From positions 1 to 64,000 of the forward strand of contig CALRPU020000029.1 in assembly GCA_943370175.1 (NCBI GenBank): a DNA stretch of 64,000 bases, written 5' to 3'. Shown here in pieces: positions 1 to 7,950 of the stretch. Source of the DNA: Ideonella_A intermedia_A (GTDB lineage Bacteria > Pseudomonadota > Gammaproteobacteria > Burkholderiales > Burkholderiaceae_C). A program made the translations under genes and the position numbers. Positions within the stretch are counted from its first letter, which is position 1; each line of letters starts with the position of its first letter. The notes under the pieces are model-generated. The model saw only the letters and a list, made by a program, of their open reading frames with translations. It ran no database searches and was not told the origin of the DNA.

Positions 1-149
1 GTTCAACCACGTCCGACTGCTCACGCCGATTGGGGGCATCCCTCCGGCAGAGGCTGAGGCAAACTACTGGAGGCAACTCGCCGCCAGCGACACCTCGACA
101 GCGGTGTCAACTTAAACCAATCGGCCTCCTTGAAATCCGGGGCGGTTCA
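1..149 (+). mobile_element. Right end of an IS3-family insertion sequence
   Basis: The window opens inside an insertion sequence. A transposase C-terminus ends at 115, and a terminal inverted repeat typical of IS3 elements lies at about 124-149; read outward on the minus strand it begins TGAACCGCCCCGG. The sequence to the right of 149 belongs to a truncated ATPase gene, so 149 is the probable insertion boundary. The left end of the element is outside the window, so the target duplication cannot be checked. Confidence 0.8.
2..115 (+). CDS. IS3-family transposase, C-terminal fragment
   Basis: Only the last 37 codons are present; the gene enters from the left edge of the window. The residues RLLTPIGGIPPAEAEANYW match the conserved tail of IS3-family OrfB integrases, which insert the element through a DDE active site lying upstream of this fragment. 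The stop codon sits 9 bases before the terminal inverted repeat, as is usual for this family. It is cut by the window edge and is not necessarily broken in the genome. Confidence 0.85.
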   Translation, partial: FNHVRLLTPIGGIPPAEAEANYWRQLAASDTSTAVST

Positions 150-1317
150 GTTGGCATAGGACGCAGTGGGCGCCGTTTTCTGGGCCTGGGAACGGGCTGT
201 CGGGATAGGCTTCCTTTGCTACGAAGTCCATCGCACTGCGCAGCAATACTTCCCAAGGCTCCGAGCCGGTGCCTGCAACTTGCGCGCCGTCGGCCTTGAG
301 CTTCTCGGCGACCAGTTTGGCTGCGGCCTCGGCTGCCAGCAGCGCTACAAAGGCCTGCCTCAGTTGGTCGACCGCTTCGTCCTGCAGAGGGGTTGTGCGC
401 TCGGTCAGTTCGCCCGTCAATGTGGACATGCGCATGAGCAAGCGCCTGATGCCCGCCGCCTGCCTGGCCGGGTCTTGGTCGCTGAATAGCTTGCGTAGGG
501 TCGCCAACTCGAGGGTCTCTTGCTCCGAAAGCTTCGCCAATGCCTCGAATTCCTGGGGTTTGCTCTGCCGTCCGAGCTTCGCGATTTCACGGCCCACGAC
601 GTGTTGCCCAGCCAAGGTTGCTAGCTGGTTGAGGTCAAAGCGGCCCGCCGCCCGTTCCAGTTCAAGCTGGTCTTGGGTGGCCGTCATCGCCTCGGCCAGG
701 CCATGCATGACTTCGAGGCCGCCGGGGACGAACAACACCTTTGCTTGGCTGTCGACGAACACCCTGGCGCAGTGCGCATCGAACACGGAGATTTGGGACA
801 GCGCCGGCGGCGACGCCATGTTCGCCGCCCATCCGTCGGATTTCTCGGCGCCACCTTCCAGCCAGTCGATAGTGGCGCTCGCCGCGGCGTCACCTTGGCC
901 CTGCACATAGACGTTGGGAAGAATGTCCTCAACGTTTCGCGCACGGCAGGCCTTCTTGAGCGCGCGTGCGTAGCCAGACTTTCCGACGCCGTTGTAGCCA
1001 TAGACAACGGTGAGCCCATCCGCCACGAAGGTCAGGCTCTGCTGGGAGTCAATGGCATTGAGGCTCTGCGGATCTCTGAGCGCACAAAGGCTGACGTTGA
1101 CGCCCTCCTGCGCCGCGGCCGGAATCTGAGCCGGGTCGAGCGGGGCGGGTAGGCGGCCTTTCGGGTCTTTGAAGCCATGGTGCACTTTGACCAGCGCAAC
1201 CAAGTCTTCCCTGTCGCCTGGGCCCAAGTTGCCCTGCTTAAGCAGTCTGCGGGCACAGTCGCTCAGCCACGGTGGCTGTTGGGCAAGCCAACCGCCGATG
1301 TCCTGGATGATTTGCAT
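112..1317 (-). pseudogene. AAA family ATPase (RecF/RloC-like), 3' end removed by IS insertion
   Basis: This is the N-terminal part of a large AAA ATPase. A Walker A motif (GYNGVGKSGYARALK) lies near residue 110, followed by a charged helical stretch and a CxxC pair (CVLCQ) near residue 388, as in ATPases with a zinc hook or long coiled coil such as RloC or AAA_13 proteins. Such proteins usually run well past 600 residues. Here the frame enters the IS3 terminal repeat just after the CxxC, and the last dozen or so codons and the stop are IS sequence. The ATG at 1317 follows a purine-rich stretch. The gene is therefore interrupted, with its 3' half expected beyond the IS, left of the window. RloC-like proteins act in phage or DNA-damage responses, but the effector part is not visible here. 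Confidence 0.75.
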
Positions 1318-1589
1318 CCTCGCGCTCCCCTAACGACGCTTCTTCGCGTCTTTGGAAGATGTTGCCATATGTAATGGGTGATTGACTGGACCCATCGCAA
1401 CGAGATGACTCGCTTCACAACGTCGCTGGCGCAAGGTCGTCGTCCTCGGACTTCAAGCCCGATTGACGACCGCAGCGCCCTCGACACCAGTCGTTGAAAC
1501 GATCGGCCTGTCAATTGCGCTGGCGACTGCTTTATGCCGAGTAGCGCGACCCAACGTCTGATCGCAGACTACAGCAACCGCTGCAGAGC

Positions 1590-2165
1590 AGGCCTTCGTG
1601 TAGCGGGTCTACAAAGGGGTGGCGAAGGTCGCTCGAATGGCCGCCACCAGTTCCTTTGGATACTACATGGCGGCAAAGCGACCACCTTGCGCAGCTTGGT
1701 TGTTGTGCCGGCGTCTGTGCTGGCCGAAGCGCGGGCGGCGATCGCCAAGCTCCAGCACATCCTGGGCAAGAAGACCGTTGAGAACGAGACCCTAAGGGAA
1801 GCGGTGCAGTACGCAGCAAAGAGAAGTGGATTGCGCGCTCGCTTGTGCAAGCCCAGCTATTGCGCCCCAGCGACTGGGTCGATGGCAGGACGCAACTCAA
1901 GCCGCTTGACGATGCGAAGTTGCTGGGGAAGTCCGCGAGCAGGTCACTGCACTAACCAGGCATGGCTACCACCGTTGGTCCCGGGCGCAGATAGTCAATG
2001 CCCAAACTGCTGCAGGATTGCGCCGAGGTGGACAACAGCATCGGCTGATGTGCACAGTGGATACGAGGTCGGTTGCCTCTCGGTCAACACAAGCTGGACT
2101 GGATGGTCAGTACGGCCTGCTGAGCCGTCACCAAATCATTGGGCGCGCTGGTTACTGAGGGGTAG
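1590..2165 (+). pseudogene. Relic of an IS2-like (IS3-family) element
   Basis: Fragments in different frames resemble the two reading frames of IS2-type elements. One frame carries LGKKTVENETLREAVQYA near 1765-1820, typical of the OrfA leucine-zipper end. The next frame carries EKWIARSLVQAQLLRPSDW and then DGRTQ and LDDAKLL, which resemble the OrfA/OrfB junction. Several frameshifts and stops separate the pieces, and no complete catalytic DDE domain remains. It is a decayed transposase, not a gene. The exact ends are uncertain because the terminal repeats were not identified with confidence. Confidence 0.6.
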
Positions 2166-2224
2166 TGCCTGCGGGTCTACGCGATTTGAGGCCGCCTGTG
2201 CTAATGCTGGGTCTTCGAAGGGCA

Positions 2225-2953
2225 TCATTTCAGCAGAAAGGGCGGAATGTAGGAGTAGGCTTTCCCTGTATATACACGCTGACCACGCAATCCTTTACTG
2301 TTCAAGTATGCAACAATATCTGCCGCATCCCTGTAATCACCGTTCATATCTAGGTTTTCTACACCAAGGCGCCGCAATTCTCCAGCGGAAGGAACCCAAA
2401 GCGTGTACTCACGCACGACTCCTCCCGCGGAGGTTTCTCCCAGAGTCAGTAGGCCCGAGTAAATTATTAGATCGAGAGATGTTTTGGCTTGAGCAAATAG
2501 TATCTGCTCGCGCAGAAGCAACTTCTCCTTCTCCACAAGACGCGGCCCAAGATCCATGGCGGCGCGAAACGGCTTGAAGCTATGGCCGCCATGCCAACCC
2601 ACGACCGCACTCGGTGCAACTTCACGCCGAGATCCCGCAACAAATATATAGTTTGCGCAAGATGAAAGACAAAAATCTAAAACTCTAACTACAATGCCGC
2701 GCTTCTGAATTGACTCAGCTATTTCAATGGCGGACTCAGTAACTCCTCCTTCACTCGAAACGGAAACTACTTTAACCTTATCACTAACGAGTTTACGGAA
2801 CTTCTCTGCCACGCTTGGGGTTAATACCCCTGAAATGCGAAGCTCCGTTTCATCTATCAACTCAGCTTGTCCGTCAACAATTTCATTGCAATAAACTGCC
2901 GATGCAAAGGTAGCCAATACAGAGATTACCGCTCGCTTTACCAGTACGCGCAT
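2225..2953 (-). CDS. Secreted ClpP/crotonase-fold-like hypothetical protein
   Basis: A protein of about 242 residues starts at ATG 2953 with a signal peptide (positively charged VKR, then a hydrophobic stretch ending near residue 21), so it is probably exported. The middle reads SVSSEGG, then alternating small and hydrophobic residues, then CLSSCANYIFVAG and GWHGG. This resembles periplasmic proteins of the COG3904 type, which have a ClpP/crotonase-like fold. The SSCA stretch would hold the serine nucleophile position in that fold, but I cannot confirm activity. The gene is clearly richer in A+T than its neighbours and stands alone, which suggests acquisition by transfer. An upstream in-frame ATG at 2995 would add 14 residues ahead of the signal peptide and is less likely. 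Confidence 0.6.
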   Translation of the reverse strand: MRVLVKRAVISVLATFASAVYCNEIVDGQAELIDETELRISGVLTPSVAEKFRKLVSDKVKVVSVSSEGGVTESAIEIAESIQKRGIVVRVLDFCLSSCANYIFVAGSRREVAPSAVVGWHGGHSFKPFRAAMDLGPRLVEKEKLLLREQILFAQAKTSLDLIIYSGLLTLGETSAGGVVREYTLWVPSAGELRRLGVENLDMNGDYRDAADIVAYLNSKGLRGQRVYTGKAYSYIPPFLLK

Positions 2954-3328
2954 ATTATGAGGAGCGTGGCCACACTTTGTGTGCCCACACTCCAATCCTT
3001 ATGAATTACTGCCTTTCACGTGCGTGGAAGCGGTTGGCCTCCAGCCCCTTCCTGTTTAAATCTCCACGGAGCCTTCCCGCACTCCTCGAGACGGTTGCTG
3101 CAGTCGAGCAGGGCAAGAGTTCCATCCGCGCGCTCCTAACGGCTGCAGCTCAACCGATCGGAACGGTCATCGGTGATGTTGGCACGAGGCTCGAGTAGCC
3201 GCCAATGGACCGACTACCCCCAGCCTCGTGGAGGTCCTGCGCCCGATTCCTCCAGCGGTTCTGAATCGCTTAGTTTGGTGCCCACAGAACCGGCAGCAGC
3301 TCAAGTAGGGCAGCCGAACTTGAAATCC
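2954..3328. other. Intergenic, no gene recognised
   Basis: This stretch lies between the divergently oriented genes at 2225-2953 and 3329-4183, so it should contain both promoters. I see no convincing coding pattern, repeat or terminator in it. The rightward frame is open upstream of 3329 but reads as low-complexity serine and proline text, so it was not taken as part of the gene. Confidence 0.4.
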
Positions 3329-4183
3329 ATGACCACTACAAATGCCGACCGCCTTCGAGCCAAGCTCACAAGGCCCTTTCACGTAGCGCTGTTTGATGCA
3401 ACGCTGCTGAGCCTTCGCGACCTTGGCAACCCCCTCCGCGCCACCAACTTCTCAAACGGATTTCGCGAGCTTACCCGCAACATACTAGACAGCCTTGCCC
3501 CTAAAGAAGAGCTCCAGGCTAGTCCCTGGTTCAAGCCCGACCCGACGTCAAGGGATGGGTTCACCCGTCGACATCGAATTCAATATGTCATTCATGGAGG
3601 ATTGTCGACGAAGTTCGCAGAGGAGGAACTTGGCATTGATGTTGACGGCGAGGCAAAGGCGTTGCGCGACGCCGTCGACAAGCTCAACAAGTTCGTCCAC
3701 GTAAATGAGGCCACATTCGCCATCGACTCAGAGCAGATCAATGAGATATCTGAAGGTGCCATCGAGGCCCTAGCGGACCTGATTGACTGTGCCGCCAACT
3801 GTAGGCGAAGCCTATGCGATCACCTTGAGGGACGCGTTCACAAGGCTTTGCTTCGAGAAGCCTTGCGGGAGACTATTGACAACATTGACATTGTCGCTAC
3901 GCACCACACCGTCGAAGGCATAGGCCTCGAAGAGGTGAATGTGGTCAGTGTCACGGGAACACAGCTCACACTCGCCGTCTCCGGCCACGTCGAAGTCGAA
4001 CTTCAATGGGGGTCGGGAGGAGACCTTCGTCGGGGTGAAGGAGCGACGGCGCACGATTCGTTTCCGCTCGCGTGTGAGTTCACCAGTAGCGTGAAGACAC
4101 CGGACAAGTTTGAGTTGACTCCTGGCTCTCTGAAGGTGGACAACGATTCTTGGTTCAGCATCTCCGATGACGACGACAACTAA
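3329..4183 (+). CDS. pPIWI-associated predicted nuclease family protein
   Basis: The 284-residue protein begins FHVALFDATLLSLRDL about 12 residues after its start and contains NPLRATNFSNGFRELTR, TRRHRIQYVIHGGL, ETIDNIDIVATHH and VELQWGSGGDLRRGEG. From memory these patterns match the family annotated as predicted pPIWI-associating nuclease (pP_pnuc), named from genes beside PIWI-RE modules in prokaryotic defence loci. No PIWI gene is present here, so it is an orphan; stand-alone copies are common in accessory DNA. The start at ATG 3329 (MTTTNADRL) fits the family better than the longer upstream frame. No metal-binding residues can be assigned by eye, so nuclease function is inferred from the family name only. 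Confidence 0.6.
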   Translation: MTTTNADRLRAKLTRPFHVALFDATLLSLRDLGNPLRATNFSNGFRELTRNILDSLAPKEELQASPWFKPDPTSRDGFTRRHRIQYVIHGGLSTKFAEEELGIDVDGEAKALRDAVDKLNKFVHVNEATFAIDSEQINEISEGAIEALADLIDCAANCRRSLCDHLEGRVHKALLREALRETIDNIDIVATHHTVEGIGLEEVNVVSVTGTQLTLAVSGHVEVELQWGSGGDLRRGEGATAHDSFPLACEFTSSVKTPDKFELTPGSLKVDNDSWFSISDDDDN

Positions 4184-4486
4184 GAACGCCAACCAGTTAC
4201 GGGTAATTCGGCAAATTGGAGAAGCTAGCCTCAAGTACTCCGCAAAGGTGCCTTGACCGACGACCAATCTCTTGGCCGTTGAAGGTAGAGAGTCTGAGGA
4301 CAAATAGGCACACGGCAGTAGCCATTACTTCAGCGGCCTGCCGCCAGTTGGTTCTCGCGATATGTAGCCATCGTCTGTTCGCCGCGATTGGACCTCACAC
4401 ACTCAGTCTCGACGGAATTCAAACTTTGCGGCTATACGAGGGTTTCGTGTGTGACGGCAGTCCGCTCTGGCCACGGTCACAACCAA
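4184..4486. other. Intergenic, no gene recognised
   Basis: The space between the nuclease-family gene and the small leftward gene holds only overlapping unsupported frames. No terminator hairpin with a T run was found. Confidence 0.4.
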
Positions 4487-4627
4487 TCAAGAGGCATACG
4501 GCTGGGTTCCCGAAGGACCATGCACGGCGGCTGCGACGGCGATGCATCCAGACAAGGCCACAGCGGTCAGTTGGCTGCGGAAGCAAGCTTCCGCGTTGGC
4601 GTAGAGGTTGAAGTTGAATCGACCCAT
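4487..4627 (-). CDS. Small 46-residue protein with a strong ribosome binding site
   Basis: The ATG at 4627 is preceded on the minus strand by AAGGAGGCACCT, a near-perfect Shine-Dalgarno sequence at good spacing, in a region where few frames have one. The peptide starts MGRFNFNLYANAEACFRSQ and has a hydrophobic middle (LTAVALSGCIAVAAAV) that could be a membrane segment or signal peptide. Two cysteines flank that middle. I recognise no family. It sits upstream of a bacteriocin-like cluster on the same strand but about 600 bases away, so a link is speculative. It could also be the 5' end of a longer gene cut by rearrangement. Confidence 0.4.
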   Translation of the reverse strand: MGRFNFNLYANAEACFRSQLTAVALSGCIAVAAAVHGPSGTQPYAS

Positions 4628-4884
4628 AGGTGCCTCCTTCTTGGCGTTGTGGTTGAGGTTGCTACGCGATTTGGTGTCGCGGTTAGGACTTGACTTCACG
4701 GTTGCCTTTGCAGCCGAGTTAGTGCGGTTAGTACCGCTCGCGCGGTAGGGAATGCTGTAACCCTGTCCGATCATCGCGTCTTGACCAGCCGTATGCCTCC
4801 TGCAGATAGTTGAGAGTATCCTTTCGAATTGTGCCAGAGCGGCGAAGCAGCGGCTCCTCGCTCGGGTCGGTTCGAACGCCACCT

Positions 4885-5043
4885 CAGGACCGGTCAGTCG
4901 TGACCGACCGGTCATGGCCGGCATCGTGAGTTGGCGACCGGGCCAATAAGCTGCCGATCGGCCCGTAGGCGATGGCGTCGGAGTTGATCCAGGGCAAGAT
5001 TCCTGACCGGGTGTCGGCGCATCTTGTCCGGCCCTCAACTCGA
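4885..5043 (-). repeat. Copy A of a diverged inverted repeat pair (about 150 bp)
   Basis: Read on the minus strand, this sequence aligns with the plus strand at 27281-27432. The two share GGGCCGGACAAGAT, CGCCGACACCCGGTC, ATCGCCTAC and further matching blocks with scattered differences and small indels. Neither copy keeps a common open frame over its whole length. It is probably a scrap of a mobile element or of a decayed gene present twice in the replicon, in opposite orientations. Confidence 0.65.
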
Positions 5044-5202
5044 TGGCGATATGTACTGGCGCTTGCGGGCCGCACCTCAGAAGAAGTCATCCAAATCCAG
5101 GCACCCAAGTGCGGCGCCCCAGACACCTAAAAATGCCGCCTGCACCTAGAAGCGTTGTCCCCACCCTTGAGGCCAGTCGAGCAAATTGGATTGATGCGGT
5201 TG

Positions 5203-5460
5203 CTACCCCCGCCTTCGCACCACGAAAAACATTACGAAGACGCCGACGGCATAGCCTGCCGCGATCATGCATGCTCGATAAACCGCTTCACCAGCGGGAT
5301 ACCGGTCCATCATCAAGAGATAGTTGGTCAGGAGCACTGCGCAGAGGAAGCCTAGTAGTGCCAGATGGTTTCCCTTTTGCGCGAGACGAGGGCCGTATCG
5401 GACTACCATGTAGCAGAATACGGTAGAGTTTGCCAAGAGTTGAATGTCCAGTGTGCTCAA
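5203..5460 (-). CDS. Small hypothetical membrane protein
   Basis: An 85-residue frame begins at a TTG at 5460, or 68 residues if the internal ATG in FCYMVVRYGPRL is used. It has two clear hydrophobic segments (LALLGFLCAVLLTNYLLM and ACMIAAGYAVGVFVMFFVV) followed by a basic RRRG end, giving a two- or three-helix inner-membrane protein. It lies downstream of the bacteriocin-like precursor and the CPBP-like gene on the same strand. A role as an immunity or transport accessory protein is possible but unproven. The start and the coding status are uncertain. Confidence 0.4.
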   Translation of the reverse strand: MSTLDIQLLANSTVFCYMVVRYGPRLAQKGNHLALLGFLCAVLLTNYLLMMDRYPAGEAVYRACMIAAGYAVGVFVMFFVVRRRG

Positions 5461-5507
5461 TTTGAACGCTCACAATGTTTTGTTGGCGCCGACCGAATTT
5501 TGACCAC

Positions 5508-5668
5508 GGATCACCGAGAAGCTGTGACGACGGGGTGGAACACACTCACTACTCTTGCCCGGGAAGAGCACTGTGAATCGCGATCCTGCGTGATCACAGT
5601 GACGCCTTGAACCTACTCTGCCGAACTATTACTACTTGTTCGGAACACAATTACTACACTCCACGCCA
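5508..5668 (+). repeat. Solo copy of the Tn7-like element's right end
   Basis: About 160 bases match 11841-12001 almost base for base: GGATCACCGAGAAGCTGTGA, then the block with TTACTACTTG and TTCGGAACACAATTACTACA. It includes the last codons and stop of the transposon's fourth gene plus the whole right terminus. No transposase genes adjoin it. It is a relic of a second or earlier insertion of the same element, 1.4 kb from the intact element's left end. Confidence 0.85.
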
Positions 5669-5715
5669 TCCTAAGTCATGCCAGTCGGACTGATCAGAGG
5701 TTTTGCAGACCTTCC

Positions 5716-6201
5716 CTAAATGTGCCACCCGAGCAGCAGCGCCAAACAAGCCGGAGCATTGTGAACAGCATGAATGGCCACTGTAATTCCGTAGGAGTGC
5801 AATTTGCCGATCTCTCGATTACCGAGATAAGACGTAGAAAGCACAAAGAAATGGATTGCAACCGTAAGCGCCCAAAGCGGGGAAACAAGAGCATGCAGCG
5901 ATACTAATATTACCGTTGCCACACTCGCGCAGATCAGTCGATTTGAAAAAAATTTGCGAACAAATTCAATGACCCCAACCAGAGCAAGATTTTCGAGCAA
6001 GGGAGCGAAGATGAGACTTGTGACCAAGAATAGCATTCTCGAGTCTTGACTAGGCGGCTCCTTTATTTCAACTCCAAGCAGTACCGCAACCGCCGCAATC
6101 GCCGCAGAACCGACCCAACCGAAAGCGCTTCGACTCAAAATATAGGGAAGAACTCGCACCCTTTCGCTAAACAGCCATGAGGAAAACGGCGAAGATTGCA
6201 T
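5716..6201 (-). CDS. CPBP (CAAX-protease-like) membrane protein
   Basis: A 161-residue protein has four to five hydrophobic segments. FAPLLENLALVGVI resembles the first motif of CPBP intramembrane metalloproteases, but with only one of the usual paired glutamates. SLHAL and AIHAVHN supply histidines in the later motif positions. CPBP-family proteins beside bacteriocin genes often act in self-immunity or precursor processing. This gene starts 79 bases after a double-glycine precursor gene on the same strand and shares its low GC, so an immunity role is the natural inference. The missing second glutamate suggests that any proteolytic activity may be altered. Confidence 0.55.
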   Translation of the reverse strand: MQSSPFSSWLFSERVRVLPYILSRSAFGWVGSAAIAAVAVLLGVEIKEPPSQDSRMLFLVTSLIFAPLLENLALVGVIEFVRKFFSNRLICASVATVILVSLHALVSPLWALTVAIHFFVLSTSYLGNREIGKLHSYGITVAIHAVHNAPACLALLLGWHI

Positions 6202-6279
6202 AGTTGCATTCTACTTAATCACACCGCCACCTCATACATTAGGTGGCGGTGCAAATTTCCAGGTCAGTTCAAGAGGTGA

Positions 6280-6465
6280 TCAGTACATATTTCCCATCTG
6301 ATCCTGGCCCTGGGACGTATTGCCTCCACTCGTATCCGTCCCCTTGGCGGCGTCGTATATGGCATTCGATACAACATTGATTACGATCGTAGCCACTACT
6401 CTGAGGAAACCGCCATTGACGCAATCGATTTCATCATCAGTCATTTCAAGAATGTTCGAACTCAT
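6280..6465 (-). CDS. Double-glycine-leader bacteriocin-like precursor peptide
   Basis: The 61-residue peptide begins with an acidic leader, MSSNILEMTDDEIDCVNGG, which has the hydrophobic spacing and terminal GG of leaders cut by peptidase-containing ABC exporters. The expected core is about 42 residues: a hydrophobic helix (FLRVVATIVINVVSNAIY) and then a Gly/Ser/Asn/Gln-rich tail. This is the layout of class II microcins and bacteriocins. A ribosome binding site (AGGGAG) precedes the ATG at 6465. An exporter ATPase fragment lies upstream on the same strand and a CPBP-like protein downstream, completing a typical secretion cluster. The exact bactericidal role is inferred. Confidence 0.7.
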   Translation of the reverse strand: MSSNILEMTDDEIDCVNGGFLRVVATIVINVVSNAIYDAAKGTDTSGGNTSQGQDQMGNMY

Positions 6466-6627
6466 AGCTCTCCCTTAGTTTAGGTTACCTGTTGAACGCG
6501 GTCAGGCTCCGCCAAATCGGATTGATTTAATACCTGCCTAAAATGCTCCCTAAGTGCGCGAGCAGAAATACATCTCGGAAACGTTGCAAGTAGGTAGCGA
6601 GCCAGCAATGCACTTACCTTTCGAGTT

Positions 6628-7083
6628 TCACTGGGATCCGAAGTTCGGCATCGCTTCGTCACGGCGCAATTCCGCGTCGTTCCCACAGGAGCCAACTACT
6701 CGGGCAGCTTCAACCACCTGCGATTCACGGACCTGAACCACACGCTGCGCTCCAGCGATCGTCTCGGGCCGGTGGGCAATGATTAGTCTGGTAAGCGCCA
6801 TCTGTGACAGTACTTGCGTCACCGAACGCTCGTTCTGCAGATCCAAATGGCTTGTTGCCTCATCCAGAGCTAATAGCCTGGGCCGCTTGTAGAGCGCACG
6901 TGCCAGCAAAAGCCTCTGCTTTTGCCCGCCACTCAGGCCGGTTCCCAAGTCGCCGACTAAGGTCTGGTAGGCCATGGGCATCCTTACAATGTCGTCATGC
7001 AAATGGGCCAGCCTTGCGCATGCATGAACGTGTTCATGATCGATCGCCACATCGAAGAATGCGATGTTGTCAGCCAGTGAGCC
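6628..7083 (-). pseudogene. Bacteriocin-type ABC exporter, C-terminal ATPase fragment
   Basis: From about residue GSLADNI onward the frame is a canonical ABC ATPase end: LSGGQKQRLLLARAL (signature), LALDEATSHLD (Walker B) and IIAHRPETI (H loop). The order and wording match CvaB/LagD-type exporters that cleave and export double-glycine peptides. The peptidase domain, the membrane domain and Walker A are absent because the Tn7-like transposon left end begins at about 7090. The codons just upstream of GSLADNI are transposon sequence. The cluster has therefore lost its exporter. The remaining 3' end terminates at 6628, and 6466-6627 holds nothing else recognisable. Confidence 0.8.
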
Positions 7084-7089
7084 GTGAAG

Positions 7090-7197
7090 TGTAGTAATAG
7101 TGTGTCTGCTAGCTGAGGCCAGCCACCTTCTGGTCCAAAGGGGCCCCATAGATCAGCGGTTACAGACTTACTACGAATTTCCGAGTAGTAAACCTGC
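7090..7197 (+). repeat. Left end of the Tn7-like element
   Basis: TGTAGTAATAGTGTG at 7090 is the inverted counterpart of the right terminus. Further copies of the core TAGTAA/TTACTA occur near 7168-7195 (CTTACTACGAATTTCC and GAGTAGTAAA). Repeated short motifs at the end are where a TnsB-type transposase would bind. Confidence 0.6.
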
Positions 7198-7266
7198 AAC
7201 ACAACGCGGCAGAGTGGTAATGTTGCATCTTGACGTGATGACCGCCCTGCCCTGCTGCTGCAAACC

Positions 7267-7917
7267 ATGTCCGCGCCTCCCGAAGCTGAGACTACCGGTG
7301 CGGTCTACTCGCGCCCGTTGCCCTTGGTTCGGCGAGCCTCCGATCGGCGGATAGAGGTCTTCAGCCCCAAACTGGGCCGGCGACTGAGCCTGGCCAGCCA
7401 CGCGGCATGGCAGCTCTGGCTATCGCTGGATGCCAACCCTGCGGCCAGCCTGTTCTGCGAGCGCCCGGCCTTCGTCAACAGCACCAGTCGGCGCACCATC
7501 GACTTCTGGGTTCGCTTCAGTGGTCAGGGTGGTGACGAGTTCTGGCTCCTCGACGACGCACATGAGGCTACGGAGCACATGCCCCTCGACGCCCTGCCAA
7601 CGGAAGTTCGTGGCACCGCCCTGCGCCTCATCCCGCGCGACAGCCTTCGCTCATGGAGTACACCCGTCGCCAACTGGGCGCAGCTGATCCCATACCTGGT
7701 CACATGGCGCCGCTTCGCCGATCCCTTGCTCGCGCAGTCCATCGTTGTCCTTCTTGTTCAGCCCCGCACGCTTGATGATGTCCTGGCGCACTTCAGTGAA
7801 CACGACAAAGCGACGACGGAGGCAGCGCTCTACAGCCTTGTCGCCAGCGGTCGCGTCCTGAGCCCGGACCTGACGACTTCGCCCCTGAGCGGCTCGACCC
7901 GCTTCCTGCGGGCCTGA
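7267..7917 (+). CDS. tnsA: TnsA-like endonuclease
   Basis: The 216-residue protein reads RRIEVFSPKLGRRLSLASHAAWQLW, then LFCERPAFV and RTIDFWVRF near residues 62-84. This is the layout of TnsA N-terminal nuclease domains, with Glu65 and Asp79 in the expected acidic positions. In Tn7 TnsA cuts the 5' strands at the ends while TnsB cuts the 3' strands, so the element leaves by cut and paste. The third catalytic residue, usually a lysine after the FWLL stretch, is not obvious. The gene precedes tnsB by 33 bases in the same orientation, which supports the assignment. Confidence 0.6.
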   Translation: MSAPPEAETTGAVYSRPLPLVRRASDRRIEVFSPKLGRRLSLASHAAWQLWLSLDANPAASLFCERPAFVNSTSRRTIDFWVRFSGQGGDEFWLLDDAHEATEHMPLDALPTEVRGTALRLIPRDSLRSWSTPVANWAQLIPYLVTWRRFADPLLAQSIVVLLVQPRTLDDVLAHFSEHDKATTEAALYSLVASGRVLSPDLTTSPLSGSTRFLRA

Positions 7918-7950
7918 GCCAACATCCACTGCGTCAGGCACAGTTCAGCA

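Noticed and set aside
1534..2577. A 347-codon open frame
   Set aside because: It runs across the IS2-like relic and the antisense of the secreted protein gene. Only short parts resemble OrfA and the rest is low-complexity text.
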